A program made the translations under genes and the position numbers. Below are positions 1-5,576 of a stretch of 13,154 nucleotides of DNA, in pieces; within the stretch, counting starts at the first letter, position 1, and every line of letters starts with the position of its first letter. Below the pieces are notes generated by a model. That model ran no database searches. It was given only the letters and a program-made list of their open reading frames with translations, and was not told the DNA's origin. This DNA is from Desulfobacterales bacterium (GTDB lineage: Bacteria; Desulfobacterota; Desulfobacteria; Desulfobacterales; C00003060), in assembly GCA_030629475.1 (NCBI GenBank), contig DAOVOU010000018.1, positions 1 through 13,154 of the forward strand. The letters are read 5' to 3'.

Positions 1-1
1 G

Positions 2-367
2 TATACGGAGATGTTGCAGCATCTGCGCACTTCCTGGGTCTTCCAAAAAGATGAAATCATTGGCTGGAAGATCATGGACCAGGCCATCGAAAAGATGAGA
101 CAGCTTGCGCACTTTGCCGAAGATATCGCAGAAGATGGTATTGCCCCCAAGTTCAAACCCGGCGAGATAGACATGAGTAATGCCATTGGGCAGGCCCTGA
201 AAAAGGCATTGGAAGATGTGCAGGGGGCTCAGGAGCGCCACTTGAAGTTGAGGGAAGATAGCGAAGTGAAGAAGCATTCAGGACTTCTCATTAACCTGGA
301 CCTCACCGTCCAACAGGAGGACTATCAAGGGGCAGAGATCGAGGACTGGCTGAAAAAGAGTTTATAG
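2..367 (+). CDS. Ferritin-like four-helix protein, 3' part only (putative)
   Basis: The reading frame is open to the left edge and the first ATG at 11 has no properly spaced ribosome binding site, so the gene almost certainly begins outside the window. The visible ~121 residues are helical and charged. One stretch, with AHFAEDIAEDG followed by a P-x-F turn, resembles the end of helix B in bacterioferritin or ferritin-like proteins. The final helix (VQQEDYQGAEIEDWLKKSL) resembles the last metal-binding helix, but a clear ExxH pair is missing. The ferritin-like assignment is therefore inference from pattern only. It could equally be another helical bundle protein. It ends 50 nt before sufC and may share its transcript. 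A relic of its C-terminus recurs at 5504-5560, before the second glutaredoxin gene. Confidence 0.45.
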   Translation, partial: YTEMLQHLRTSWVFQKDEIIGWKIMDQAIEKMRQLAHFAEDIAEDGIAPKFKPGEIDMSNAIGQALKKALEDVQGAQERHLKLREDSEVKKHSGLLINLDLTVQQEDYQGAEIEDWLKKSL

Positions 368-379
368 AGATTTTAAACG

Positions 380-399
380 CGTAACTCGTAACACGTAAC
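380..399 (+). repeat. Short tandem repeat CGTAAC x3
   Basis: Three copies of CGTAAC occur at a 7-nt period (380, 387, 394) in the 50-nt gap between the ferritin-like gene and sufC. The sufC ribosome binding site (GGGAG) follows downstream. No function is evident. Confidence 0.6.
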
Positions 400-417
400 T
401 GAACCGGGAGAAAAACG

Positions 418-1173
418 ATGCTACAAATCGAGGATCTACAGGTTAAGCTTGGTGACAAGGAAATCCTGAAACACATCGACCTGGAAATTCATCCGGGTGA
501 AACCCATATTTTGTTTGGCCCGAACGGTTCCGGCAAAACGTCTTTACTGATGACAATTATGGGTTATCCACAATACAGGGTGACGGGTGGCAAGATTTCC
601 TTCAAGGGAGAAGACCTCACTCATATGCCTGTTGACGAACGGGCGAAGCTGGGCATTGGCATGTCTTATCAACGGCCGCCCACGATTCATGGGGTGAAAA
701 CAAAGCAGATGGTTCAAATTTGCGGTAAAGGGGGAGTTAACGCTGAGGCTTTGGCCGCAAAGGTGAACTTTTCTGAATTCCTGGAGCGTGACATCAACGC
801 GGGCTTTTCGGGCGGTGAGATCAAGCGCTCAGAACTGTTGCAGTTAATGGCCCAGGATGCGGATCTTTTGCTTTTTGATGAACCGGAGTCGGGTGTGGAC
901 CTGGAAAACATTTCCCTTATAGGGAATACAATCAGCGAATTGCTTCAACGGGACTTTAAGGTAAACTCTCAGAAGACGCAGAAGGAGCGCCACAAAGAAC
1001 GAACCAGGATGGGCTTTATTATTACTCACACCGGGTTCATCCTTGATTACGTAACAGTGGACAAAGGACAAGTTCTTTATGATGGTGTGCTGACTTGTAC
1101 GACTCACCCGCGGGAAATTTTCAAGTGTATCAGCGAAGTGGGATATGAGGAGTGTGTAAGATGCGCGATTTAA
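418..1173 (+). CDS. sufC: SufC-type Fe-S assembly ATPase
   Basis: Cytosolic ABC-family ATPase that powers SufB-scaffolded Fe-S cluster assembly; it does not move solutes. Visible motifs are Walker A GPNGSGKTS at residues 34-42, the Q-loop region MSYQRPP, the signature FSGGEIKRSE from residue 130, Walker B LLLFDEPESG with D154 and E155, and the switch histidine H204 in IITHT. At 251 residues it has the usual SufC length. The C-terminus carries a C-x-x-C pair (C246, C249), which E. coli SufC lacks as far as I recall; from memory such C-termini occur in archaeal-type SufC. The ATG at 418 is preceded by GGGAG. The 3' end overlaps sufB by 13 nt, so the two are probably translationally coupled. With only sufB beside it, the pair fits the minimal two-gene SUF (SMS-type) architecture of anaerobes. 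Confidence 0.93.
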   Translation: MLQIEDLQVKLGDKEILKHIDLEIHPGETHILFGPNGSGKTSLLMTIMGYPQYRVTGGKISFKGEDLTHMPVDERAKLGIGMSYQRPPTIHGVKTKQMVQICGKGGVNAEALAAKVNFSEFLERDINAGFSGGEIKRSELLQLMAQDADLLLFDEPESGVDLENISLIGNTISELLQRDFKVNSQKTQKERHKERTRMGFIITHTGFILDYVTVDKGQVLYDGVLTCTTHPREIFKCISEVGYEECVRCAI

Positions 1174-2372
1174 ATGAAAAGGCCTTAGAGGCAAAGGAGA
1201 AGAAGGCGCCGATCGGCCCGGACATTGATCTTGATGCCTATGAGTCGGAAGCCGTTGCCCATGAATATGTGGAGGATCTTCGTGTCTTATCTGAAGCCGA
1301 TAAGAAACGGATGATCCTGGCGGGTGTAGATACCGAGGAAAAGGATAGGTCGGGCACCTTCATACAAAAAGATACGGTGGTGGTCCATGCCCATTCCAAG
1401 CAGGAAGGGCTGGAAGTGATACCAATTAAAGATGCACTGAAAAAGCATGACTGGGTTCAGGATTACTACTGGAAACTGGTGGCAGTAGATGCTGACAAGT
1501 ACACCGCCAGAGCCCAGCTTGACTTGCATAACGGCTATGTCATCAGGGCCCTTGCAGGCAGCGAGGTCATCTATCCTGTCCAGGCATGCATGTATCTGGA
1601 AAAAGAAGGCCTAAGCCAGAACGTTCATAACATTATTGTTGCCGAAGAGGGATCGGAGCTTCATATCATCACAGGTTGTGCCACGGCAGCCCATTTGCGA
1701 CGGGGACTCCATGTGGGCATCTCTGAGTTCTACGTCAAGAAGGACGCAAAGCTCAGCTTCACAATGATTCACCACTGGGCAGAAGAGATGATGGTTCGGG
1801 CCAGATCCGTGGGAGTCGTTGAGGAAGGCGGACTTTTTCTGAATAATTATATCTGCATGAGGCCAGTCAAGTCTGTCCAGATGTATCCTACAACTCATCT
1901 GGTTGGAAAGGGGGCCGTGGCCCGTTTTTATAGCCTCCTTGTAGGGAGCCCCGTCTCTGAAATGGACGTGGGCGGCCGCATTTTCCTGAAAGAGCCGGAT
2001 ACCCGTGCCGAGATCATCTCCCGTGCCATCACCAACGGCGGGAACATTATTGCCCGCGGGGACCTGATAGGTGAAGTCCCCGGGATAAAGGCCCATCTGG
2101 AATGCCGGGGTCTAATCCTTAAGGGCGGGGCGATTCACGCCATACCCGAGCTACAAGGTAAGGTAGATGGGGTCGAGATGTCTCACGAAGCAGCCGTGGG
2201 CAAGATCGCCCAAGAAGAGATTCTCTACCTGATGTCTCGTGGCTTGGGTGAAGATGAGGCCACCGCGACCATTGTTCGCGGCTTTTTGAGCGTGGATATT
2301 CCGGGCTTGCCGCCCCAGCTCAAGGCAGAGATTGATCGTGCTGTGGAACAGAGTGATAAGGACATGATGTAG
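1161..2372 (+). CDS. sufB: SufB/SufD-family Fe-S scaffold protein
   Basis: Partner of SufC and scaffold on which the Fe-S cluster is built. The 403-residue protein ends in the family's typical beta-helix core. A segment with GLIL..GAIHAIPEL leads to SHEAAVGKI (H342, E343) and then YLMSRGL and the GFL tail. H342/E343 match the conserved His-Glu pair of SufB. The catalytic Cys known in E. coli SufB (C405) appears replaced in the GGAIHAIP segment, although C315 lies just upstream. I chose the ATG at 1161, with AGGAG at 1148-1152 and ideal 8-nt spacing, over the GTG at 1152, which sits inside that ribosome binding site. The gene overlaps the end of sufC. No second SufB/D paralogue follows, so one protein probably forms the homodimeric scaffold. 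SufB versus SufD naming is uncertain because minimal systems have a single ancestor-like member. Confidence 0.9.
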   Translation: MRDLNEKALEAKEKKAPIGPDIDLDAYESEAVAHEYVEDLRVLSEADKKRMILAGVDTEEKDRSGTFIQKDTVVVHAHSKQEGLEVIPIKDALKKHDWVQDYYWKLVAVDADKYTARAQLDLHNGYVIRALAGSEVIYPVQACMYLEKEGLSQNVHNIIVAEEGSELHIITGCATAAHLRRGLHVGISEFYVKKDAKLSFTMIHHWAEEMMVRARSVGVVEEGGLFLNNYICMRPVKSVQMYPTTHLVGKGAVARFYSLLVGSPVSEMDVGGRIFLKEPDTRAEIISRAITNGGNIIARGDLIGEVPGIKAHLECRGLILKGGAIHAIPELQGKVDGVEMSHEAAVGKIAQEEILYLMSRGLGEDEATATIVRGFLSVDIPGLPPQLKAEIDRAVEQSDKDMM

Positions 2373-2516
2373 TCCTTTTAGCTGTTAGGCAGGTAGTCAA
2401 AAACTTGAAGGGTCACAGGGCTACATTGTGCCAGTCTTTGAAGGGGGGTGATTTGGACTGCAAGCGGCAGGCTCATGGCATCTTGTGGACATTTCAAGCA
2501 CAGGAGGACAAAGATC

Positions 2517-2645
2517 ATGCATGACAAGAAAGAATTGTGTGAGAAGATCAGATCGATCTATCCGGACATCGGAGAATGCGGCATTGATGTGGATGTAGAG
2601 TATGATGAGGCAAAGAAGGCGTGGACTGTGGGGGGGGTATTATGA
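2517..2645 (+). CDS. Small 42-aa protein of unknown function
   Basis: The ATG at 2517 follows a perfect AGGAGG (2502-2507) at 9 nt, which makes this a credible short gene. The acidic product contains two cysteines (CEK and GECG) and the segment IYPDIGECGIDVDVEYDE. I do not recognise the function. The C-terminus is abrupt: a run of eight G (2630-2637) encodes Gly-Gly and is followed by VL and a TGA that overlaps the next ATG (ATGA). One additional G would fuse this frame to the downstream gene. The protein may therefore be a truncated or length-variable version of a longer family member. It is the first of three closely packed genes ending with the selenocysteine thioredoxin-like gene. Confidence 0.6.
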   Translation: MHDKKELCEKIRSIYPDIGECGIDVDVEYDEAKKAWTVGGVL

Positions 2646-2881
2646 AACGTTTTGAATATGAGATTACTAAACACCCAGCCGATACCTTTAACCATGTGGT
2701 TTATTTTTGTTCGGAGGTTGGCGAATGCAGTGTCAATGAGGTTCCGGGTGATGAAACAAAAGTCCTGGCTGACATCCTGAACGAGCGAGGAAAGCAAGGC
2801 TGGGAACTTGTGCAGATATCTTTCGGCAAAGATGGCGCGATGGCCTTTTGGAAACGCAAGGTTAAAAAAAAGGAGAAATAG
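2642..2881 (+). CDS. DUF4177-like small protein
   Basis: 79-residue protein whose pattern (an FEYEI strand near the start, LNERGKQGWELVQISF in the middle, and a final FWKRK) matches the layout of DUF4177 proteins. Their hallmark is an LN-x-x-G-x-x-GWEL motif followed by a basic terminal strand. The function of that family is unknown. The start ATG overlaps the stop of the 42-aa gene (ATGA), suggesting re-initiation; the G8 run just upstream is the only Shine-Dalgarno-like sequence. The stop lies 2 nt before the next gene's ATG, so it is part of the same transcript as the selenoprotein-like gene. The family assignment is from remembered pattern only. Confidence 0.65.
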   Translation: MKRFEYEITKHPADTFNHVVYFCSEVGECSVNEVPGDETKVLADILNERGKQGWELVQISFGKDGAMAFWKRKVKKKEK

Positions 2882-2883
2882 TC

Positions 2884-3453
2884 ATGGCAGAAAACATCAA
2901 ATGGGGAACGGACATGGATGCGGCTCTGGCCCTGGCTCGCGCCGAGAACAAGCCTGTGTTGCTTGATTTCTTCAACCCCGGTTGAATTGGCTGTCAACAA
3001 ATGGATGCGGTCACGTATCCAGATGCGAAGGTAATCCGCTTTATTACTGAAAACATGATCCCACTGCGCATTGCGTTTGACGCCCAGCCCTTGTCCACGG
3101 ATTTCAATATCAAGTGGACACCGGTCCTTGTTACGCTTGATCCCGACGGCAAGGAACACCATCGAACGGTAGGTTTTCTTGCCCCGGAAGAGTTGATTCC
3201 TTCTCTGTTGCTGGGTATGGGGAAGTCCTATTTTGAAACGGATCGATTCGACGAGGCCCTTGGGAGCCTTGAAAGGCTGCTGGGAGAATACCCGGTGAGT
3301 GGGTCTGCGCCAGAAGCCATCTATCTGCGCGGTGTGTGCCGCTATAAAAGTACGCAGAAGCCCGAGCCCCTCAAGGCGGCATACGAGCAGCTCACAGGCG
3401 AATATCCATCCAGCGACTGGACGAAACGGGCTTATCCATATCGGCTTCTATAG
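2884..3453 (+). CDS. Thioredoxin-like selenoprotein with UxxC active site (in-frame UGA at codon 34)
   Basis: Starts at the ATG at 2884, 8 nt after AGGAG (2871-2875). The frame reads a thioredoxin-fold N-terminus (IKWGTDMDAALALARAENK, then PVLLDFFNPG) into TGA at 2983-2985. It continues without interruption as IGCQQMD through a strand, the conserved WTP cis-proline motif, TLDPDGKE and a helical tail to a TAG at 3453. With the UGA read as Sec the product is 189 residues with active site U34-I-G-C37, which replaces the usual C-x-x-C. Residues ~110-189 form a TPR-like helical segment (GMGKSYFETDRFDEAL, then SAPEAIYLRGVC). It probably acts in the cytosol as a thiol-disulfide or peroxide-linked oxidoreductase, as no signal peptide is visible. 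Apart from the UGA there is no decay, and a SECIS-like hairpin lies at 3003-3020. A simple nonsense mutation of Cys (TGT/TGC to TGA) is the alternative. Confidence 0.85.
3003..3020 (+). promoter_or_regulatory. Candidate bacterial SECIS hairpin
   Basis: GGATGC (3003-3008) pairs fully with GTATCC (3015-3020), including one G-U pair, around the loop GGTCAC. The first G and last C of the loop could add a seventh pair, and T3002-A3021 another. The stem begins 17 nt after the in-frame UGA (2983-2985). The first loop G is 24 nt from it, and the loop opens with GGUC as in the E. coli fdhF SECIS. This matches the known bacterial SECIS model: a short stem shortly after UGA, with G in the first loop positions, bound by SelB. 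No folding program was run. Confidence 0.75.
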
Positions 3454-3518
3454 GTCCAAATCACAGATCAAACGATTGACGTCTTATAATCACGTGTTGA
3501 AGAAGAGAGGAGTCGGGG

Positions 3519-3770
3519 ATGCAAAAGCCAATTAACATGTATACTCTCAGCACTTGCAGTCATTGTAAGGCCACGAGAAAGTTTTTGGACGACTGCAAAG
3601 TGAAATACGAGTTTACGGATGTGGACTTACTTGAAGGGGAAGAAAGGGCTGCTATTCTTGAAGATGTGAAGAAATGGAATCCGAGGTGTTCATTTCCTAC
3701 CATTATTATTGGCGACAGGGTAATCGTGGGATACAGAGAAGACGAAATCAAGGAGGCCCTTGGATTATGA
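3519..3770 (+). CDS. Glutaredoxin-family protein, cassette copy 1
   Basis: 83-residue single-domain glutaredoxin/NrdH-like thiol-disulfide oxidoreductase with a C13-S-H-C16 active site. It has the cis-proline P60 in CSFPTIII and a following GDRVIVGYRED segment, the usual thiol-binding layout. Additional cysteines are C26 and C57. The ATG at 3519 has GAGAGGAG upstream (3505-3512). The stop overlaps the start of the FTR catalytic subunit (ATGA), so the two are translationally coupled and probably work as reductant and acceptor. It lies 65 nt after the selenoprotein-like gene. A second copy at 5577-5828 differs at 12 of 83 residues. Whether it uses glutathione cannot be told; in an anaerobe with an FTR partner, direct reduction by FTR is plausible. 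Confidence 0.9.
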   Translation: MQKPINMYTLSTCSHCKATRKFLDDCKVKYEFTDVDLLEGEERAAILEDVKKWNPRCSFPTIIIGDRVIVGYREDEIKEALGL

Positions 3771-4102
3771 ATGAGATGGAAAAGCTGTATGAGATGTTGA
3801 AGAAGGTTCAAGAACCGAAAGGTTACTTTTTTAACAAAGACAAAGAGAGGGTCTTCGAACTGCTTGAAGCTCTCCTTATCAATAAAGATCGCTATGGCTA
3901 CATGTGCTGCCCTTGCAGGCTGGCTACGGGGGAACGTGAACTCGACAAAGACATATTGTGCCCATGCGTGTATAGAACCCCTGACGTAAAAGAGTATGGG
4001 AGTTGCTATTGCAACCTCTATGTTTCAAAAGCCTGGAACGAAGATCACGTCTCTCACGTCCATGTCCCGGAGAGGAGGCCATTGGGAAAAATCCCGTATT
4101 AA
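3767..4102 (+). CDS. Ferredoxin:thioredoxin reductase catalytic (beta) subunit, copy 1
   Basis: 111-residue protein with the six-cysteine pattern of FTR catalytic chains: C48-P-C50, C65-P-C67 and C80-Y-C82. In the family these provide four ligands to a [4Fe-4S] cluster and a redox-active disulfide that passes ferredoxin electrons, one at a time, to a thioredoxin-type partner. Spacing here is CPC-X14-CPC-X12-CYC, not the plant CPC-X16-CPC-X8-CHC, and Tyr replaces the catalytic-site His. Copy 1 also has an additional C47 next to the first CPC (Ser in copy 2). No variable (alpha) subunit is nearby. The ATG at 3767 overlaps the glutaredoxin stop, making the glutaredoxin the likely substrate. Confidence 0.92.
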   Translation: MNEMEKLYEMLKKVQEPKGYFFNKDKERVFELLEALLINKDRYGYMCCPCRLATGERELDKDILCPCVYRTPDVKEYGSCYCNLYVSKAWNEDHVSHVHVPERRPLGKIPY

Positions 4103-4128
4103 TATAACTCCACTACAATTTTCTACAT

Positions 4129-4161
4129 CGTCATTGCGAGCCCAACGGGCGTGGCAATCTC
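4129..4161 (+). repeat. REP-like palindromic intergenic repeat
   Basis: ATTGC (4133-4137) pairs with GCAAT (4154-4158), and GCCC (4140-4143) with GGGC (4147-4150), around AAC. The flanking TC...TC context resembles the widely dispersed bacterial repeat of the form TCATTGCGAGC...GCAATCTC; the family resemblance is from memory. The repeat ends where recognisable rubredoxin coding sequence begins, so it probably marks a rearrangement junction. Confidence 0.6.
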
Positions 4162-4163
4162 AT

Positions 4164-4283
4164 TCTGCCTGTAAAGATGTACCAAATGACTGGACCTGCC
4201 CGGTGTGTGGTGCCTCAAAAGATAACTTTACAAAAGAAGAACAGAAAATAGGAGAGCAGCGGTATCGTGATTTATGGATTTAA
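4164..4283 (+). pseudogene. Rubredoxin C-terminal fragment
   Basis: The frame contains KDVPNDWTCPVCGASKDNF, which is the second half of a rubredoxin: the conserved P-x-D-W followed by the second CPxCG iron knuckle and SKDxF. The first half, with the CxxCGY knuckle, is absent; upstream the frame runs through the REP-like repeat and into the FTR gene in a different frame. No in-frame start codon or ribosome binding site lies between the repeat and the conserved part. A tail of about 15 residues follows the rubredoxin end. With only two of four iron ligands it could not form a rubredoxin site. It is best read as a remnant truncated by the repeat or by recombination. Confidence 0.8.
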
Positions 4284-4665
4284 TGCAGATGAGGTTTTCC
4301 AGATAGCTATTGACATAGAGGAAAATGGCAAGCGCTTTTATGAAAAGGCCATGGATATCGTTGATAATCCTGATGTAAAGGCTGTTTTGGGCTCTCTTGC
4401 TAAAGATGAAGCGGAACACTTGAAGAGATTTACCGAGCTAAAAGCCCAATTGCCCAAAACAGCCACTGAGGATACTGTCTGGGATCCTGAACATGAGATG
4501 AACCAATACCTCCAAATGATGGCTGATATTCACGTCTTCAGATCGGATTTGGATGTGGAAAAGAAATTATCTCAGGCGAAAAATCTTTCAGGTAGGCCTT
4601 CACAGAGAATTCACATACAACCAGGGGAGACCATCGAAGAAAGGGGGTGGTGTAAGGAAGTCTGA
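4267..4665 (+). pseudogene. Rubrerythrin-type ferritin-like protein, C-terminally truncated
   Basis: A GTG at 4267 (GGAG at 4251-4254, a loose 12-nt spacing) opens a frame with NADEVFQIAIDIEENGKRFY and AKDEAEHLKRF. These are helices A and B of a rubrerythrin-like diiron domain, with ligands E18, E48 and H51 visible. The sequence continues to ADIHVF, a normal inter-helix segment, up to about residue 95. The expected second pair of helices (EKDSIxFY and ExxH) is missing, and the last ~35 residues are unrelated. Neither other forward frame carries the missing helices. Lacking half the diiron ligands, the product is probably non-functional unless it dimerises in an unusual way. It overlaps the rubredoxin fragment by 17 nt. 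Confidence 0.65.
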
Positions 4666-4722
4666 CAAGCATTCTGTGACCCACTAGGCACGTAAATCCA
4701 CAACAAGAAGGAGGCAGGAGAA

Positions 4723-4968
4723 ATGGGAGACAAACAAGAAAGTTGGGTGTGTGCCCACTGTGGCTACACGGCATCAGGTAAATTTGTTGGGGATATCTGT
4801 CCTCAATGCAACCAGACTTACTGGAAATGCGGCAAGTGCGGATTCCTGATTACGGCCGGAACACCGCCGGATGTTTGCCCTAACTGTAGCGAGAAGTGTG
4901 ATTTCTTAAACGTCACTTGCTATACGCCTGAGTGCGGAGGGCCCGGTCACGTTGACACCAGGTTATAG
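4723..4968 (+). CDS. Double rubredoxin-type zinc-ribbon protein
   Basis: 81-residue protein with eleven cysteines. The first ribbon uses C10-x-x-C13-G-Y and C26-P-x-C29, and the second uses C36-x-x-C39-G-F and C52-P-x-C55, each a rubredoxin-like knuckle pair spaced as in the short rubredoxin domain of rubrerythrins. Additional C59, C66 and C71 lie in a tail with TPECGGPG. It probably binds Fe or Zn in the cytosol and transfers electrons to rubrerythrin or ferritin-like proteins; this is inferred from the fold and from the truncated rubrerythrin upstream. The ATG at 4723 follows AAGGAGG (4708-4714) at 8 nt, a strong site. I recognise the layout from anaerobes but know no characterised function. 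The gene is intact, in contrast to its two upstream neighbours. Confidence 0.85.
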   Translation: MGDKQESWVCAHCGYTASGKFVGDICPQCNQTYWKCGKCGFLITAGTPPDVCPNCSEKCDFLNVTCYTPECGGPGHVDTRL

Positions 4969-4987
4969 ATAAAGTCACAACTGGAAA

Positions 4988-5015
4988 AATAGGCGCGGGG
5001 CCACGTGCACCTATT
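4988..5015 (+). other. Hairpin downstream of zinc-ribbon gene
   Basis: AATAGG (4988-4993) pairs with CCTATT (5010-5015), and the stem continues inward past one mismatch. It could act in transcript termination or stability. No T-run follows, so it is not a standard rho-independent terminator. The remaining sequence up to 5215 shows no recognisable gene. Confidence 0.4.
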
Positions 5016-5215
5016 AGAAAGCGTTCTAGAGGTCTTTTCATCCCACGAACAAGCACGGTTCATAGCGTTACGTTTGGGAAGGGGGTGAGTGGCGAAAACG
5101 GATTCAAGACGAGAAAACCCTTCAGGCCCAAAGGCAGGAGGAATGCGTGCGATGTGTTTCATTGTGCAAAGCACGCGAGGAAACCTAACAGTCTAAGTCA
5201 TATAGGAGGATCAAA

Positions 5216-5419
5216 ATGCCAAAGAAAAGATTCGTAGTTAGAGCCAGATGCCCGGCATGCGCCGGCTGTGGGACCATCGACAATATTAGCCCGGAAATCA
5301 TGCGCGAAAAGTTCATAGGCGATGAAAAAGAAATCGATATTCTCTGCCCTCTCTGTGGAACCAAGCACAAGGGGACATTACACGAGGAGGAGGAAGAAGA
5401 AGAAGCTGGTTCCAAGTAA
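5216..5419 (+). CDS. Small zinc-ribbon protein with acidic tail
   Basis: 67-residue product starting at an ATG 6 nt after AGGAGG (5204-5209). It has C12-P-A-C15-A-G-C18-G and C44-P-L-C47-G, a four-cysteine zinc-ribbon or Fe-binding arrangement with one additional Cys. The termini contrast: the start is basic (MPKKRFVVRAR) and the tail is a run of seven Glu (57-63). I do not recognise a characterised family. The fold suggests a nucleic-acid-binding, metallochaperone or redox role, none of which can be chosen from sequence. It lies between the two glutaredoxin-FTR cassettes. Confidence 0.75.
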   Translation: MPKKRFVVRARCPACAGCGTIDNISPEIMREKFIGDEKEIDILCPLCGTKHKGTLHEEEEEEEAGSK

Positions 5420-5439
5420 AGGGCGAAGAGCGAACAAAT

Positions 5440-5491
5440 GAGGCCTTTCTACGCAGGACGCAGATTTTTGACTTCCAACGGGAAAGGCCTC
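5440..5491 (+). repeat. Perfect 10-bp inverted repeat
   Basis: GAGGCCTTTC (5440-5449) and GAAAGGCCTC (5482-5491) are exact reverse complements separated by 32 nt, between the acidic-tailed gene and the second cassette. There is no T-run after it. It could be a transcript hairpin or a binding site for a dimeric regulator, or it may mark the edge of the duplicated segment. Confidence 0.6.
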
Positions 5492-5503
5492 TCACCTCAT
5501 TGG

Positions 5504-5560
5504 GAGATTGTGCAAGAAGAATATCAAGGGGCAGAGATCGAAAACTGGCCTAAGAATAAT
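5504..5560 (+). pseudogene. Relic of the ferritin-like gene's C-terminus
   Basis: The frame reads EIVQEEYQGAEIENWPKNN, which aligns with TVQQEDYQGAEIEDWLKKSL at the end of the gene at 2-367. Twenty consecutive bases are identical (5522-5541 and 323-342). Here there is no upstream gene body and no stop at the equivalent position; the sequence runs into the ribosome binding site of the glutaredoxin gene. It is a duplicated and decayed fragment, implying that a paralogue of the left-edge gene once preceded this cassette. Confidence 0.75.
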
Positions 5561-5576
5561 GGAAAGGAGGGGCGGG

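Noticed and set aside
1611..2096. 161-codon reverse-strand ORF inside sufB
   Set aside because: It is a shadow of a clear sufB gene with no recognisable domain.
3476..3490. TTGACG and TATAAT before glutaredoxin copy 1 as a sigma-70 promoter
   Set aside because: The two boxes are only 3 nt apart, and no -35 lies at 16-18 nt from the TATAAT, so it is not a normal promoter.
5143..5196. 17-codon ORF after AGGAGG, a possible leader peptide
   Set aside because: The spacing is only 2 nt, and no attenuator structure or amino-acid codon run is visible.
5085..5237. GTG-started 50-codon ORF with a G-rich site upstream
   Set aside because: It overlaps the start and ribosome binding site of the 5216 gene, and the basic sequence shows no recognisable motif.
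5508..5576. Longer N-terminus for glutaredoxin copy 2
   Set aside because: Copy 1 has no equivalent, and the ATG at 5577 has an ideal AAAGGAGG. The upstream part lies in the relic read in a different frame.
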